This document shows, piece after piece, positions 27,039 to 35,393 of a stretch of DNA of 64,000 bases. The notes beneath the pieces are model-generated. The model was not told where the DNA came from. It searched no databases and worked only from the letters and a program-made list of their open reading frames with translations. The stretch lies in the NCBI RefSeq assembly GCF_000812965.1, contig NZ_JSYN01000002.1:372001-436000 (forward strand). The letters are read 5' to 3'. This DNA comes from Pedobacter kyungheensis. Lineage in GTDB: Bacteria > Bacteroidota > Bacteroidia > Sphingobacteriales > Sphingobacteriaceae. Numbering within the stretch: position 1 is the stretch's first letter; each line of letters starts with the position of its first letter. The translations under genes and the position numbers were made by a program.

Positions 27039-27155
27039 TTTGGGCGTGCCCCTAAGCTGCGCAAAGGGTCAGGCTATCCGTTACAATCTTTTGTTACCCT
27101 CCGCTTCGCTTCAGGCAAAACAAAAGGATTTTCACTGCTATCCTTCACGCAATCG
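27039..27155 (+). repeat. Dispersed GGGCGT-type intergenic repeat, copy B
   Basis: TTGGGCGTGCCCC then AAAGGGTCAGGC, a ...CTTTTGTT/AACAAAAGG arm pair and the end CTATCCTTCACGC. It is the diverged relative of the repeat at 6344-6449 plus 7641-7649, which the IS110 element interrupts. It lies between uvrC and the PBP gene stop. Confidence 0.6.
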
Positions 27156-27163
27156 CAAGTGTA

Positions 27164-29383
27164 TTAAAACCCTAACTTCTTATCCAGTTCTGTTGTACCT
27201 TCCTCTTGTTGCTGGTATTGATTACAATCGTAGGTAATCGATACCCCGCTTTTTGGTGCTTCAAAATCTGCCCGGCCAATCTTTAACGCCGGGTTGGCAT
27301 ATACCCGTTTAATAAAGCCGGCAAAAATAGGTAAAGCCGTATTCGCACCTTCACCCTGGTTGGTGCTGATAAAGTGGAAAGCACGGTCCTCGCAGCCAGT
27401 CCATATACCGGTTACCAGTTGTGGGGTAATGGCCATAAACCAACCATCAGAGTTATTTTGTGTGGTACCGGTTTTTGCACCAATTGGTGCATTTACACCA
27501 TATTTATAACTTAATCGCGATCCTGTTCCGTTAGCAACAACACCTTTAAGCATTCTGGTCATTACATAGGCAACCTCTTCGCTCATAATTGGCTTTGGTA
27601 TTTCTTTCTGAGAAAATAACACTACCCCATTTTTATCCTCTATTCTTAACAGGTAAATGGGTTTGGTATAAGTGCCTTTATTGGCGAAAGCGCCATAAGC
27701 ACCAACCATGTTGTAAATAGACGAATCGAAAGTACCCAAACAAATTGAAGGAAATGCCGGAACATTCGGGATACCCATTTTAGTAGCTAGTGTTGATACC
27801 GCAACCGGGCCAACTTGTTTCATTAAGTAAGCCGTAACATAGTTTTGCGAATAAGCAAGCGCCTTTTGTAAGGTTATGCTGCCTTCTAAAGGTTTACCTG
27901 AGTTTCTTGGTGTCCATGGGTCGCCATAACCTTCTATAGTTACCGGAACGTTAGGTACAGTGTAACAAGGAGAATAACCATTTTCAATGGCTACCGCGTA
28001 AGTAAAAGGTTTAGCGGTTGAACCCACCTGACGGGTACCCATTTTAACCTGATCGTATTTAAAATGCTCGTAATTGATACCACCTACCCAGGCTTTAACG
28101 TGGCCGTTGGTTGGGTCCATGGTCATCATGGCATTACGCAATAGCATTTTGTAATAACGTACCGAGTCAATTGGTTTCATAACCGTGTCGATATTACCCT
28201 TCCAGGTAAAAATGGTCATTTCTGTTTTCGTGTTGAAATCCTGGGTAATCTCTTCGTCCGATTTTCCTTCCAGTTTTAAAGATTTGTACCTGTCTGACCG
28301 CTTTATGCCCTGTTCAATCTGCAATGCTTTATCTTTGAAAGGGTTACGGCCTTTCCAGCTGGCAATAAACTGTGCTTGCAAAATCTTCATGTATTCTTTT
28401 TGCGCTTCCTCCGCATATACCTGCATATCGTAATTCAATGTGGTATAAATTTTAAGTCCGTCGCGATCTAAATCATAAGGTGTACCATCAGGTTTGAGAA
28501 TAGATTGTTCCTGGAAAATGGTTTTGATATCGTTTTTAAGCACGGTGCGGAAATAAGGTGCAATACCATCGTTTACGGTTGCAGCGTTGAAGTGCAGGTT
28601 TAAAGGTTTATCTTTTTGTTCTTCAAATTCCTGCTGGGTTAAAAGGTCAGATTTTACCATCATGGCCATTACCGTATTTCTGCGATCTCGCGAACGCTCA
28701 GGATGGCGGGTAGGAGAGTACATGGTAATCCCTTTTTGCATACCCACTAAAGTAGCAGCCTGCGTTAAGGTTAATTTATCGGGCGTAGTGTTAAAATAAA
28801 CCCTTGCAGCCGATTTAATACCATAAGCCTGGTTACCAAAATCGACCGTATTTAAATACATGGTAATTATTTCTTCTTTGGTATAGTTGCGCTCGAGTTT
28901 AACGGCAACAATCCACTCTTTAAATTTGGTGAGCACCAGTGAGAAGAAATTCAGATTCGATTCGCGGGGGAAAAGATTTTTGGCCAACTGCTGGGTAATG
29001 GTACTGGCACCTTGTTTTTTGCCAATTAAATTGTAACCGATAATGCTAAAAGTACGCTTGAAATCGATACCTGAGTGATCTTTGAAACGGGTATCTTCAG
29101 TTGCGATTAAGCCATTAATTACGTTTTCAGAAATATCCTTATACGTAACGTTTGATCTGTTTTGCACAAAATAAGTTCCAATCGGGCGACCATCTTCGGC
29201 AATAATTTCTGATGCCTGGTTGCTTTTTGGGTGTTCAATATCCCTGAAAGAAGGCAAAGCGCCAAAAAGGCCAAAACCAATCATGGAGATGAAAATAGCA
29301 AAGAGGGCTATTCCACCTACCAATAATTTCCAGATCATTAAACTATATCTTCTTGTATCTTGTGCAGAAAGGGGTTTATTCAT
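27164..29383 (-). CDS. Class A penicillin-binding protein 1A
   Basis: A 739-aa bifunctional peptidoglycan synthase. It has an N-terminal transmembrane helix (about 16-42). The glycosyltransferase-51 domain has the catalytic E96 in ATEDTRFKDHSGID, then GASTITQQLAKNL and ERNYTKEEIITMYLN. The transpeptidase has the SxxK motif STAKPF, an SQN-like motif in AYSQNYVTAY and the KTGTTQNNSDGW motif. It polymerises and cross-links cell wall. Typical family length, and the second domain is intact. Confidence 0.95.
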   Translation of the reverse strand: MNKPLSAQDTRRYSLMIWKLLVGGIALFAIFISMIGFGLFGALPSFRDIEHPKSNQASEIIAEDGRPIGTYFVQNRSNVTYKDISENVINGLIATEDTRFKDHSGIDFKRTFSIIGYNLIGKKQGASTITQQLAKNLFPRESNLNFFSLVLTKFKEWIVAVKLERNYTKEEIITMYLNTVDFGNQAYGIKSAARVYFNTTPDKLTLTQAATLVGMQKGITMYSPTRHPERSRDRRNTVMAMMVKSDLLTQQEFEEQKDKPLNLHFNAATVNDGIAPYFRTVLKNDIKTIFQEQSILKPDGTPYDLDRDGLKIYTTLNYDMQVYAEEAQKEYMKILQAQFIASWKGRNPFKDKALQIEQGIKRSDRYKSLKLEGKSDEEITQDFNTKTEMTIFTWKGNIDTVMKPIDSVRYYKMLLRNAMMTMDPTNGHVKAWVGGINYEHFKYDQVKMGTRQVGSTAKPFTYAVAIENGYSPCYTVPNVPVTIEGYGDPWTPRNSGKPLEGSITLQKALAYSQNYVTAYLMKQVGPVAVSTLATKMGIPNVPAFPSICLGTFDSSIYNMVGAYGAFANKGTYTKPIYLLRIEDKNGVVLFSQKEIPKPIMSEEVAYVMTRMLKGVVANGTGSRLSYKYGVNAPIGAKTGTTQNNSDGWFMAITPQLVTGIWTGCEDRAFHFISTNQGEGANTALPIFAGFIKRVYANPALKIGRADFEAPKSGVSITYDCNQYQQQEEGTTELDKKLGF

Positions 29384-29518
29384 TTTGTGCTGTAATTTTC
29401 CAAAACCACCACAAAAGGAGGTTTGGATGCAAATTTATTAATTTTTTAGAGAACCAAATTTAAGCTTTGAAAGTTTGGCAATTCTAAGACCTAACACTAA
29501 GTGCATTTAAGCTTTTTT

Positions 29519-29637
29519 ACCACCTAAGACATTTAAGCGCATATAAGCTTTGGTCTTTCAGCTTTAGTCTTTCAGCTTTTTTCACCACCTAAGATATTTA
29601 AGCGCATATAAGCTTTGGTCTTTCAGCTTTAGTCTTT
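29519..29637. repeat. 65-base tandem duplication between PBP1A and the sprE-like gene
   Basis: A 54-base block starting ACCACCTAAGA and ending CTTTAGTCTTT occurs at 29519-29572 and 29584-29637 with one difference (C/T). Each copy contains GCGCATATAAGC. A weaker third copy (CTAAGTGCATTTAAGCTTTTTTACC) precedes it. No ORF covers it. Confidence 0.8.
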
Positions 29638-29641
29638 TCGC

Positions 29642-32407
29642 TTACTTATAATTGTCTTTTAAAAACTCCAGGTATTCGTTAATACGCTGCCTGTCGGTTA
29701 GTTTTTCAAAATTTTCTTTACTGATGATAAAGCCTTTGTACAGGTTGGCCGGTACTTTCATAATGTTCTTTAACTGGCCAACAATGCTCGACTCATAAAG
29801 TTTCGCATCTTCCAAATCGATAAAACTGGTTACATAAATCAACTGATCGTTATCAAGCTCTACCAATTTATGTACCAAATCATTGTCGGGATAGTTACCC
29901 CGGTTAAACTGACCCAAACCAAAGCGCGATGAACTTAGGGTTAAAGTAGCATCGGCCACATCAATTACATAATAATATTCTTCTGATTTTGCTGCACTGA
30001 AAATGCTGGCAGGTTTGTTTACATCAGCAGGTTTAACCTCCTCAACTGGTTTGGCTACTTTAGGCTCAGCAGTTTTTACAGTTGCATTTTCGGTTACCAA
30101 AGGTTTATTTTCAACAGGAGCAGGGTTAGCCTGACTTACAAAACGTGGTGCATTTGGGTCGAAATCAATCAGCGCGACAGGTCTTTGCTTAAATTCTTCG
30201 AGGTTTGCTTCAATGTATTTCAGGTGGTCGCGCACCAATGGTGTAATAATTTTATCGTTAGGGTAAAGTGTGGTAATCAGGTTGAACTGCGTAAGTAAGG
30301 AATCTACTTTAGCAGTACGGCCAATTGCAATGGCTTTTAAATAAGCATACTGTGGCGCAAAATCATTTTCTGGAAATGCACTGATGTTATCGTTTACCTG
30401 TTTTACCACATTTGGATAATCTTTCTTCGCATAGGTGTCAAAAGCCGTATTGTAATTATTAATGGCTATGTTTTCCAGCTGACTTTGTTTAGCAGAATAC
30501 GAGGGATCTAAAATGGTTTTCGCAAAATTAGATTCAGGAAATTTTTTCAGTACCAATTGTTTGTATTCTTCCGATTTTGCTTCGTCAACACCTTTGTAAT
30601 TCAGGTATAAACTATAGTACATGGCAACCAGGTGGTTATTTTCCGGATATCTTTTCAGCAATTCCAGGTATATTTTATTGGCTTCTGCTTTGTCGCCCAG
30701 CTCCTGCTGGTAAAAGCTGGCAATTTCGAAATAGGCATCAATAATTTTTTGATTAGAGCTAGCAAGCAATTCGGGAGTGGTTGGCAGGCCATCCAGAAAT
30801 TGTTTCTCCAATGAAGTCTGGTCTGTTGCTGTTGGGTTGTTAGTACCGTTTGCCGGTGTTATGCCGGTAGCTACATTTCCGCCTGCCAGCACCGAATTGG
30901 TTTCCTGTGCAGATGAACGCACACTCTGTCTCCAGTTATCTTCCAGCTGTCTGTTGCCCCAGCGTTTTTTAAAATCGCCAAAACCTGCACTTATAGCGGC
31001 GTTATTGCTGAAATAAAAAGTGCTACCGGCAGCAGTTTTGGGTGTATTTAAAGATTGATTCGGAAAATCGGGATCATTTAAGAACTGATTGTTGATAACC
31101 CCTCCAGTATTGGCAACTTCGACCTTTGGTGTTAAATAAGCTTTAACCTTCGCCTCGCGTTCGCCTGCAGGCAGTTTGGCAATAGCTTGCGCAGTATCTT
31201 CTTTGGCAATAAGTGTATAACGATCTGTTAAGTATTGCAAGTTATTTGCCTTTTTAACAATCGCATCGTAATCAGGAAAGTTTTTAGGTAAAATCATTAC
31301 GGTACTATCGTAATAACGCTTTGCCTTAATGTAATCGTTAAATTCTTTAAAGTTTAAATCAGCAATTCTTAAATAGGATAATGCCTTTTGATTTTGGTTT
31401 CGGGTACTGGTTTGTACCGATTTGTTATAATATTCTGCTGCTTTTACAAAATTTCCTTCGGCAGAGAGTAACTCGCCTACCTGATAATAAATCTGATCGG
31501 TATAATCGGTGTTCTTATCGTCTTTTAATAAAGCTAAGAGTTGCTGCTCTTTATTTAGTTTCTCACCGCTTAATAATGCCTTTAATTTAATCCGGTTTAA
31601 ATTGGCATGAAAATACATCTCGAAAGGAGCATTACTTTTCTCTACTTTAGTAAAGTTGGCGTAGGCATCCGTAATGTTTTTTTCTTTCTCTTGCAATTGG
31701 GCCAGGATAAACCGCCAGCGAATGCGTAGTTGTTTTTCTTCTGCACGTTCAATAGCCGATTCGAGAAAAAGGATAGCCTCTTTGTTCCGTTTTTGGTAAA
31801 TGCGCATCTGTGCCGCTGTGGCCAATGGCTCGGCAATATCTTTCTTCAGCTCATCGCAGGCACGAAGCATCGTATCAATTATTTTATCGGCCAGTACCAT
31901 GTTGTTCAGCTGCATCTGGCTACGGGCTTTCCAGTTCATGGCCATGATAAAGGTTTTTAAATCGCTGCTGTAGGTTTTTGCAGTATAATCGAAATATTCT
32001 GCTGCAATAAAATAATTACCCTTTAAATAATTGGCCTTGCCCAAAAGCATGTAGGCATCATCGATATAGTTACTAAAACTTTTTTCGTTAATAATGGTCT
32101 GACTTTTGGTAATCACCTCATCCAATTGTTTATTGGCTACGCCAGCTGTGAGTACCAGATTTACCTGAGGCTCAGGATCGAGGTATACCGGGAGTATTTT
32201 TTCGTAGTTATCGGTATAACTTTGCAGTAAACTCTCGTTATATTCGGTTAATAAAACATTTGAGTTATAAATATAGTTATATCTTGCCGTCAGGTTCTGA
32301 AATCTTCGGTCAACGGCTGTATCCTTGTTTGCCACACAGCCATATATAAAAAGGAGGCTGAAAATGAAGAGGAGAGTATTTAAGTTTCTGCTAGCGTAAT
32401 TTTTCAA
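29642..32407 (-). CDS. SprE/PorW-like type IX secretion TPR lipoprotein
   Basis: A 921-aa lipoprotein: signal peptide with lipobox IYGC, then ANKDTAVDRRFQNLTARYNYIYN, the start region typical of SprE/PorW. The body is tetratricopeptide-like repeats for most of its length (AYMLLGKANYLKGNYFIAAEYF and similar), then a Pro/Ala/Lys-rich linker near 750-800 and a C-terminal globular region. SprE/PorW links periplasmic and outer-membrane parts of type IX secretion. Assignment rests on architecture and N-terminal motif. It complements the gldKLMN genes 10 kb away. Confidence 0.8.
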   Translation of the reverse strand: MKNYASRNLNTLLFIFSLLFIYGCVANKDTAVDRRFQNLTARYNYIYNSNVLLTEYNESLLQSYTDNYEKILPVYLDPEPQVNLVLTAGVANKQLDEVITKSQTIINEKSFSNYIDDAYMLLGKANYLKGNYFIAAEYFDYTAKTYSSDLKTFIMAMNWKARSQMQLNNMVLADKIIDTMLRACDELKKDIAEPLATAAQMRIYQKRNKEAILFLESAIERAEEKQLRIRWRFILAQLQEKEKNITDAYANFTKVEKSNAPFEMYFHANLNRIKLKALLSGEKLNKEQQLLALLKDDKNTDYTDQIYYQVGELLSAEGNFVKAAEYYNKSVQTSTRNQNQKALSYLRIADLNFKEFNDYIKAKRYYDSTVMILPKNFPDYDAIVKKANNLQYLTDRYTLIAKEDTAQAIAKLPAGEREAKVKAYLTPKVEVANTGGVINNQFLNDPDFPNQSLNTPKTAAGSTFYFSNNAAISAGFGDFKKRWGNRQLEDNWRQSVRSSAQETNSVLAGGNVATGITPANGTNNPTATDQTSLEKQFLDGLPTTPELLASSNQKIIDAYFEIASFYQQELGDKAEANKIYLELLKRYPENNHLVAMYYSLYLNYKGVDEAKSEEYKQLVLKKFPESNFAKTILDPSYSAKQSQLENIAINNYNTAFDTYAKKDYPNVVKQVNDNISAFPENDFAPQYAYLKAIAIGRTAKVDSLLTQFNLITTLYPNDKIITPLVRDHLKYIEANLEEFKQRPVALIDFDPNAPRFVSQANPAPVENKPLVTENATVKTAEPKVAKPVEEVKPADVNKPASIFSAAKSEEYYYVIDVADATLTLSSSRFGLGQFNRGNYPDNDLVHKLVELDNDQLIYVTSFIDLEDAKLYESSIVGQLKNIMKVPANLYKGFIISKENFEKLTDRQRINEYLEFLKDNYK

Positions 32408-32603
32408 GTATGGTAGATATCTTTAGTTCAACATATAAACAAATTGTAAGCCAAATTATTATCGGCTGTCAATTTTAATTATTCAAAGTTAATTGAAAAT
32501 TATAAAGTAATAAATAAAAGATAATTATGAATATATTTTATTAAAACTAATTTTTTAGTATATTGCATTAATTAAACAATTTTTACTTATTAAAAACTAA
32601 ATT

Positions 32604-32918
32604 ATGAAAAAACAAATTTTGTTCGCAACTCTTGGTGTATGTTCATTAATGTTCTTTGCTTTCAGACCAGTAAGTAAGGTGGCTATTTTGAAAAATGGAA
32701 ATACAAGTGTTTCAAAAATGAAGATTTCGCCAGAAGATTTGAAGAAAATTCAAGCTCTCGATTCCAAAGGAGTAGAATCTTACATCTCATTTAAACAAAC
32801 TTCAGCATGGGATGTTTTGACTACGGAATTTTGGGTGATTAGTGATAATTCTTCTGTTGATAAAAGTGCTTTAAAAACAAAAAAGGCATTAGACGCAATT
32901 ATTAACGAATACAAATAG
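32604..32918 (+). CDS. Small exported protein, candidate peptide precursor
   Basis: A 104-aa protein not matched to a family I know. A signal peptide (MKKQILFATLGVCSLMFFAF) is followed by about 80 mostly polar residues with no cysteine after the signal. It is the first gene of an AT-rich cassette and is followed by its own terminator directly before the next gene, a layout common for bacteriocin precursors and their maturation genes. Because the downstream pair resembles SdpA and SdpB by position and type, this could be the SdpC-like substrate. That role is inference; it shows no sequence similarity I recognise. Confidence 0.75.
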   Translation: MKKQILFATLGVCSLMFFAFRPVSKVAILKNGNTSVSKMKISPEDLKKIQALDSKGVESYISFKQTSAWDVLTTEFWVISDNSSVDKSALKTKKALDAIINEYK

Positions 32919-32932
32919 TAGACAATTTAATT

Positions 32933-32963
32933 GGTTAGGGTGGTTACATCCTAACCTTTTTTT
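32933..32963 (+). terminator. Terminator/attenuator within the peptide cassette
   Basis: GGTTAGG (32933-32939) pairs with CCTAACC (32950-32956) and is followed by seven T that run straight into the ATG at 32964. It should let most transcripts end after the small exported protein, with some read-through to the next genes. Confidence 0.8.
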
Positions 32964-33581
32964 ATGTTTTTTATAAATACTCTCAACACTAAAAGCAAGC
33001 AAAATCTATTTTTGTCTTTTGCTTTATTTCACTTTTTAGTGATAATATTGATAAGTATATCAACTACAATCAATAGTTGGTATCAATTGTATCATGAAAA
33101 TTCTAAACAGAATAAGGAGCCAAGGGCTATAAAAACTTTAAATTCAATATCTCGATCTTTTCTAATTAGTAATTACACTTTTTTTACAGGTCTTGACACA
33201 GGCTATGGTTTTTTTGCTCCGAATGTAGCAAGTGTTTGTCAGATTCAATTTATCGTTAAGAATGAATCGAATAAAATAATTGATATATTGTATATGCCTG
33301 AGTTTTCTAATGTAGAAAGTATATCAAGATATGCAACATTAATGGGGAAATTTCAAGAACGACTTAAGCAATATAATGTAAAAGAGAAAAGTAATTATCT
33401 ATTATATTTAGATGTTGTTGTTAAGTCCATGTCTAAGCAAATATTAAAAAAATACCCGCCTAAATCTAAAATGGATGTTATACTTTTTTTACCAAAATAT
33501 CCGACATTAAAGCAATTTAATCAAGGAGTTGTAACTCCTTCTTACATTCCAATTGATTCATATAAAGTTAATTATAGGTAG
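32964..33581 (+). CDS. Membrane-anchored protein, SdpA/DUF5819-like
   Basis: A 205-aa protein with one N-terminal transmembrane helix (LFLSFALFHFLVIILISIST) and an outside domain. The segment FFTGLDTGYGFFAPNVAS resembles the (W/Y)xFF(A/T)P motif of DUF5819/SdpA-type partners of HTTM proteins. It lies 1 base before the HTTM gene. The ATG follows immediately after a terminator T tract. Strongly AT-rich with many ATA and TTA codons, unlike the neighbouring atp genes. Function is inferred from its partner only. Confidence 0.6.
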   Translation: MFFINTLNTKSKQNLFLSFALFHFLVIILISISTTINSWYQLYHENSKQNKEPRAIKTLNSISRSFLISNYTFFTGLDTGYGFFAPNVASVCQIQFIVKNESNKIIDILYMPEFSNVESISRYATLMGKFQERLKQYNVKEKSNYLLYLDVVVKSMSKQILKKYPPKSKMDVILFLPKYPTLKQFNQGVVTPSYIPIDSYKVNYR

Positions 33582-33582
33582 A

Positions 33583-34470
33583 ATGCTTGTAAAACTTCGC
33601 CGCTATTTCTTCGATAGAAGAGAGGAGGATATGCTATTTCTTTTGTTTTTCAGAGTATCAGTCAGTCTTTTTCTTTTGATTCATTTTTTTTCTTTGGGAA
33701 AAGACTTTAACTATTTCTACTCTAACGATGGATTAATTCCGTTAAGAGTGCAAAATGTATACAATGAATCTTTTTCACTCCCTAAATTATTAGATTATCT
33801 CTACAAAGAATTTGATTTAAATGTCGAAAAAGTTCTTTTAAGCTTCAAGGTATGTTATTCTTTTTTATGTTTAGCATTGTTTTTTGGTTTTTTTTCAAGG
33901 TTATCTTCATTCTTTCTTATAATCCTTCATTTATTATTAGTTCGAGGAACACCCTTTTATTCTTATGGTGTCGACTACTTTTCTAGCATTGCTCTTTTTT
34001 ATTGTCTTATTTTTCCTTTAGACCAATATTCTTCCTTAAGAAATCTTATTTTAAAAAATAATTTTAGTGTTAATCCAACTCCCTTTAGAAGGTTGTTGCA
34101 ATTACATCTGGGAATAATGTATTTTTTTTCGGGATTCGGTAAACTATTAGGATTTAATTGGTGGAATGGGGAGTCAATCTGGAAAGCTATACATCTACCT
34201 TATTTTAATTACAATTATGCTGGGAGTTTCGATTATTTGTCTAAATACCCAATAATCTTTGTTTTGCTAGGCTGGGGGACAATATTGATAGAACTTCTTT
34301 ATCCGATTTTTATGAATTTTAAAAGAACAAGATTATTTTGGTTGTTACTGGTCGTTTCATTACATGTTGGAATAGCATTCATACTTAATCTATACTTTTT
34401 TTCAGCGATAATGATCATAATAAATGTTGCTGGTTTTGGTAATTTTAGAATGGAAAATCAAAAACCATAA
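33583..34470 (+). CDS. HTTM-domain membrane protein (SdpB / vitamin K-dependent carboxylase-like N-terminus)
   Basis: A 295-aa integral membrane protein with about six hydrophobic helices. Segments typical of the HTTM domain are FRVSVSLFLLIHFF, TPFYSYGVDYFSSIALFY, LLQLHLGIMYFFSGFGKLLG, NWWNGESIW and TILIELLYP. HTTM proteins include the gamma-carboxylase membrane part and SdpB, needed to mature the SDP peptide toxin. It starts at ATG 33583; the open frame upstream overlaps the previous gene. The stop is 5 bases before atpZ, so it may be co-transcribed with the ATP synthase genes. Confidence 0.75.
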   Translation: MLVKLRRYFFDRREEDMLFLLFFRVSVSLFLLIHFFSLGKDFNYFYSNDGLIPLRVQNVYNESFSLPKLLDYLYKEFDLNVEKVLLSFKVCYSFLCLALFFGFFSRLSSFFLIILHLLLVRGTPFYSYGVDYFSSIALFYCLIFPLDQYSSLRNLILKNNFSVNPTPFRRLLQLHLGIMYFFSGFGKLLGFNWWNGESIWKAIHLPYFNYNYAGSFDYLSKYPIIFVLLGWGTILIELLYPIFMNFKRTRLFWLLLVVSLHVGIAFILNLYFFSAIMIIINVAGFGNFRMENQKP

Positions 34471-34475
34471 TAATA

Positions 34476-34700
34476 ATGGAAAATCCGAAAGAGGAAGATA
34501 CAAAGAAAAAGGTAAATACTGCCGCAAAATATTCGGCCATCGGCTTCCAGATGATTGCTACCATTGGTCTTTTAACTTTTATTGGTTACAAAATCGATGA
34601 ACACAGACATAGCAAAACCAATTTAATTACTGCAGCTTTTGCTTTGGCAGGGGTGGGAATCGCACTTTATCAGGCCATCAGGCAGGTTACCAGGGGTTAA
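34476..34700 (+). CDS. AtpZ/AtpI family ATP synthase-associated protein
   Basis: A 74-aa protein. A charged N-terminus (MENPKEEDTKKK) is followed by two transmembrane helices (YSAIGFQMIATIGLLTFIGY and ITAAFALAGVGIALYQAI) with a short loop KIDEHRHSKTN, the AtpZ pattern. Proteins of this type precede F0 genes and aid assembly or ion supply. First ATP synthase-linked gene here. Its first 15 bases closely repeat a segment at the 3' end of the HTTM gene. Confidence 0.85.
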   Translation: MENPKEEDTKKKVNTAAKYSAIGFQMIATIGLLTFIGYKIDEHRHSKTNLITAAFALAGVGIALYQAIRQVTRG

Positions 34701-34989
34701 TTTTCAGTTGACAATTTACAGTTTTCAGTTGACAGCTTTCAATTAACCGATTCACCAATTTAAACAGTTAACCGAAATTGCTATATGGCTTTATTGTTAG
34801 ATTGTTGGGCTTGATACCAGTAGAAATGAAACAATTTAACAATCCAGCAATGTCCGCGCAGCACTTCACTTAACCGATTAACCAATTCAAACAGTTAACC
34901 AATTAAACAATAATTCCCCAACACACTACTTACTTGATACTAAAAACCTTATCTTTGCCGGAGTTTTAATCTGCTAAGAAATTATTCCA
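34701..34989. other. AT-rich intergenic region with degenerate short repeats
   Basis: It holds near-copies of TTAACCGATTMACCAATTYAAACAGTTAACC (as two segments, 34744 on and 34871 on, each under the length of a full repeat unit) and TTTTCAGTTGACA twice. A TAnnTTTG element (TATCTTTG) lies at 34950-34957, before the next gene. No ORF is seen. Confidence 0.5.
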
Positions 34990-35379
34990 TTGACTCTGGC
35001 CAAATTTACAAGTATCTATTTCATCTTCGTAGGCTTATTGATAGGCGTTGTTGCCGTTTTACCCTTACTATTTCCTAATACCCAACTTTTTATCCCTAAT
35101 TTTTGGGTGATGTTCGGCTTTTTGGCTGGTATTACCTATATCGCCTATATGCTGGTTGATATCGGGATAAAACGCGACCCTGAGGTAGGTATTATGGCTA
35201 TTATGGGATCGATAGGGGTGAAGATGATTTTTTGTATGGCTTTTGTCTTGATTTACAGTATAAAAGCTAAGGGAATTGGGTCAGTATTTCTGCTTAATTT
35301 TTTTTCTTTATATTTATTGTTTACGGCCTTTGAAATTTACTGTTTGTTACGTAACTTGCGCCACCAAAATTTAAAGTAA
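34990..35379 (+). CDS. Small membrane protein of the ATP synthase cluster (AtpI-like)
   Basis: A 129-aa protein with four hydrophobic helices (about 8-27, 36-56, 66-88 and 95-118), located between atpZ and atpB where many genomes have atpI. The segment YIAYMLVDIGIKRDPEVG joins helices 2 and 3. The start codon is TTG at 34990, downstream of a TAnnTTTG element at 34950-34957; no ATG in this frame offers a better start. AtpI-like by position and topology, not by firm sequence match. Confidence 0.65.
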   Translation: MTLAKFTSIYFIFVGLLIGVVAVLPLLFPNTQLFIPNFWVMFGFLAGITYIAYMLVDIGIKRDPEVGIMAIMGSIGVKMIFCMAFVLIYSIKAKGIGSVFLLNFFSLYLLFTAFEIYCLLRNLRHQNLK

Positions 35380-35393
35380 AAAACTGCCAATAA

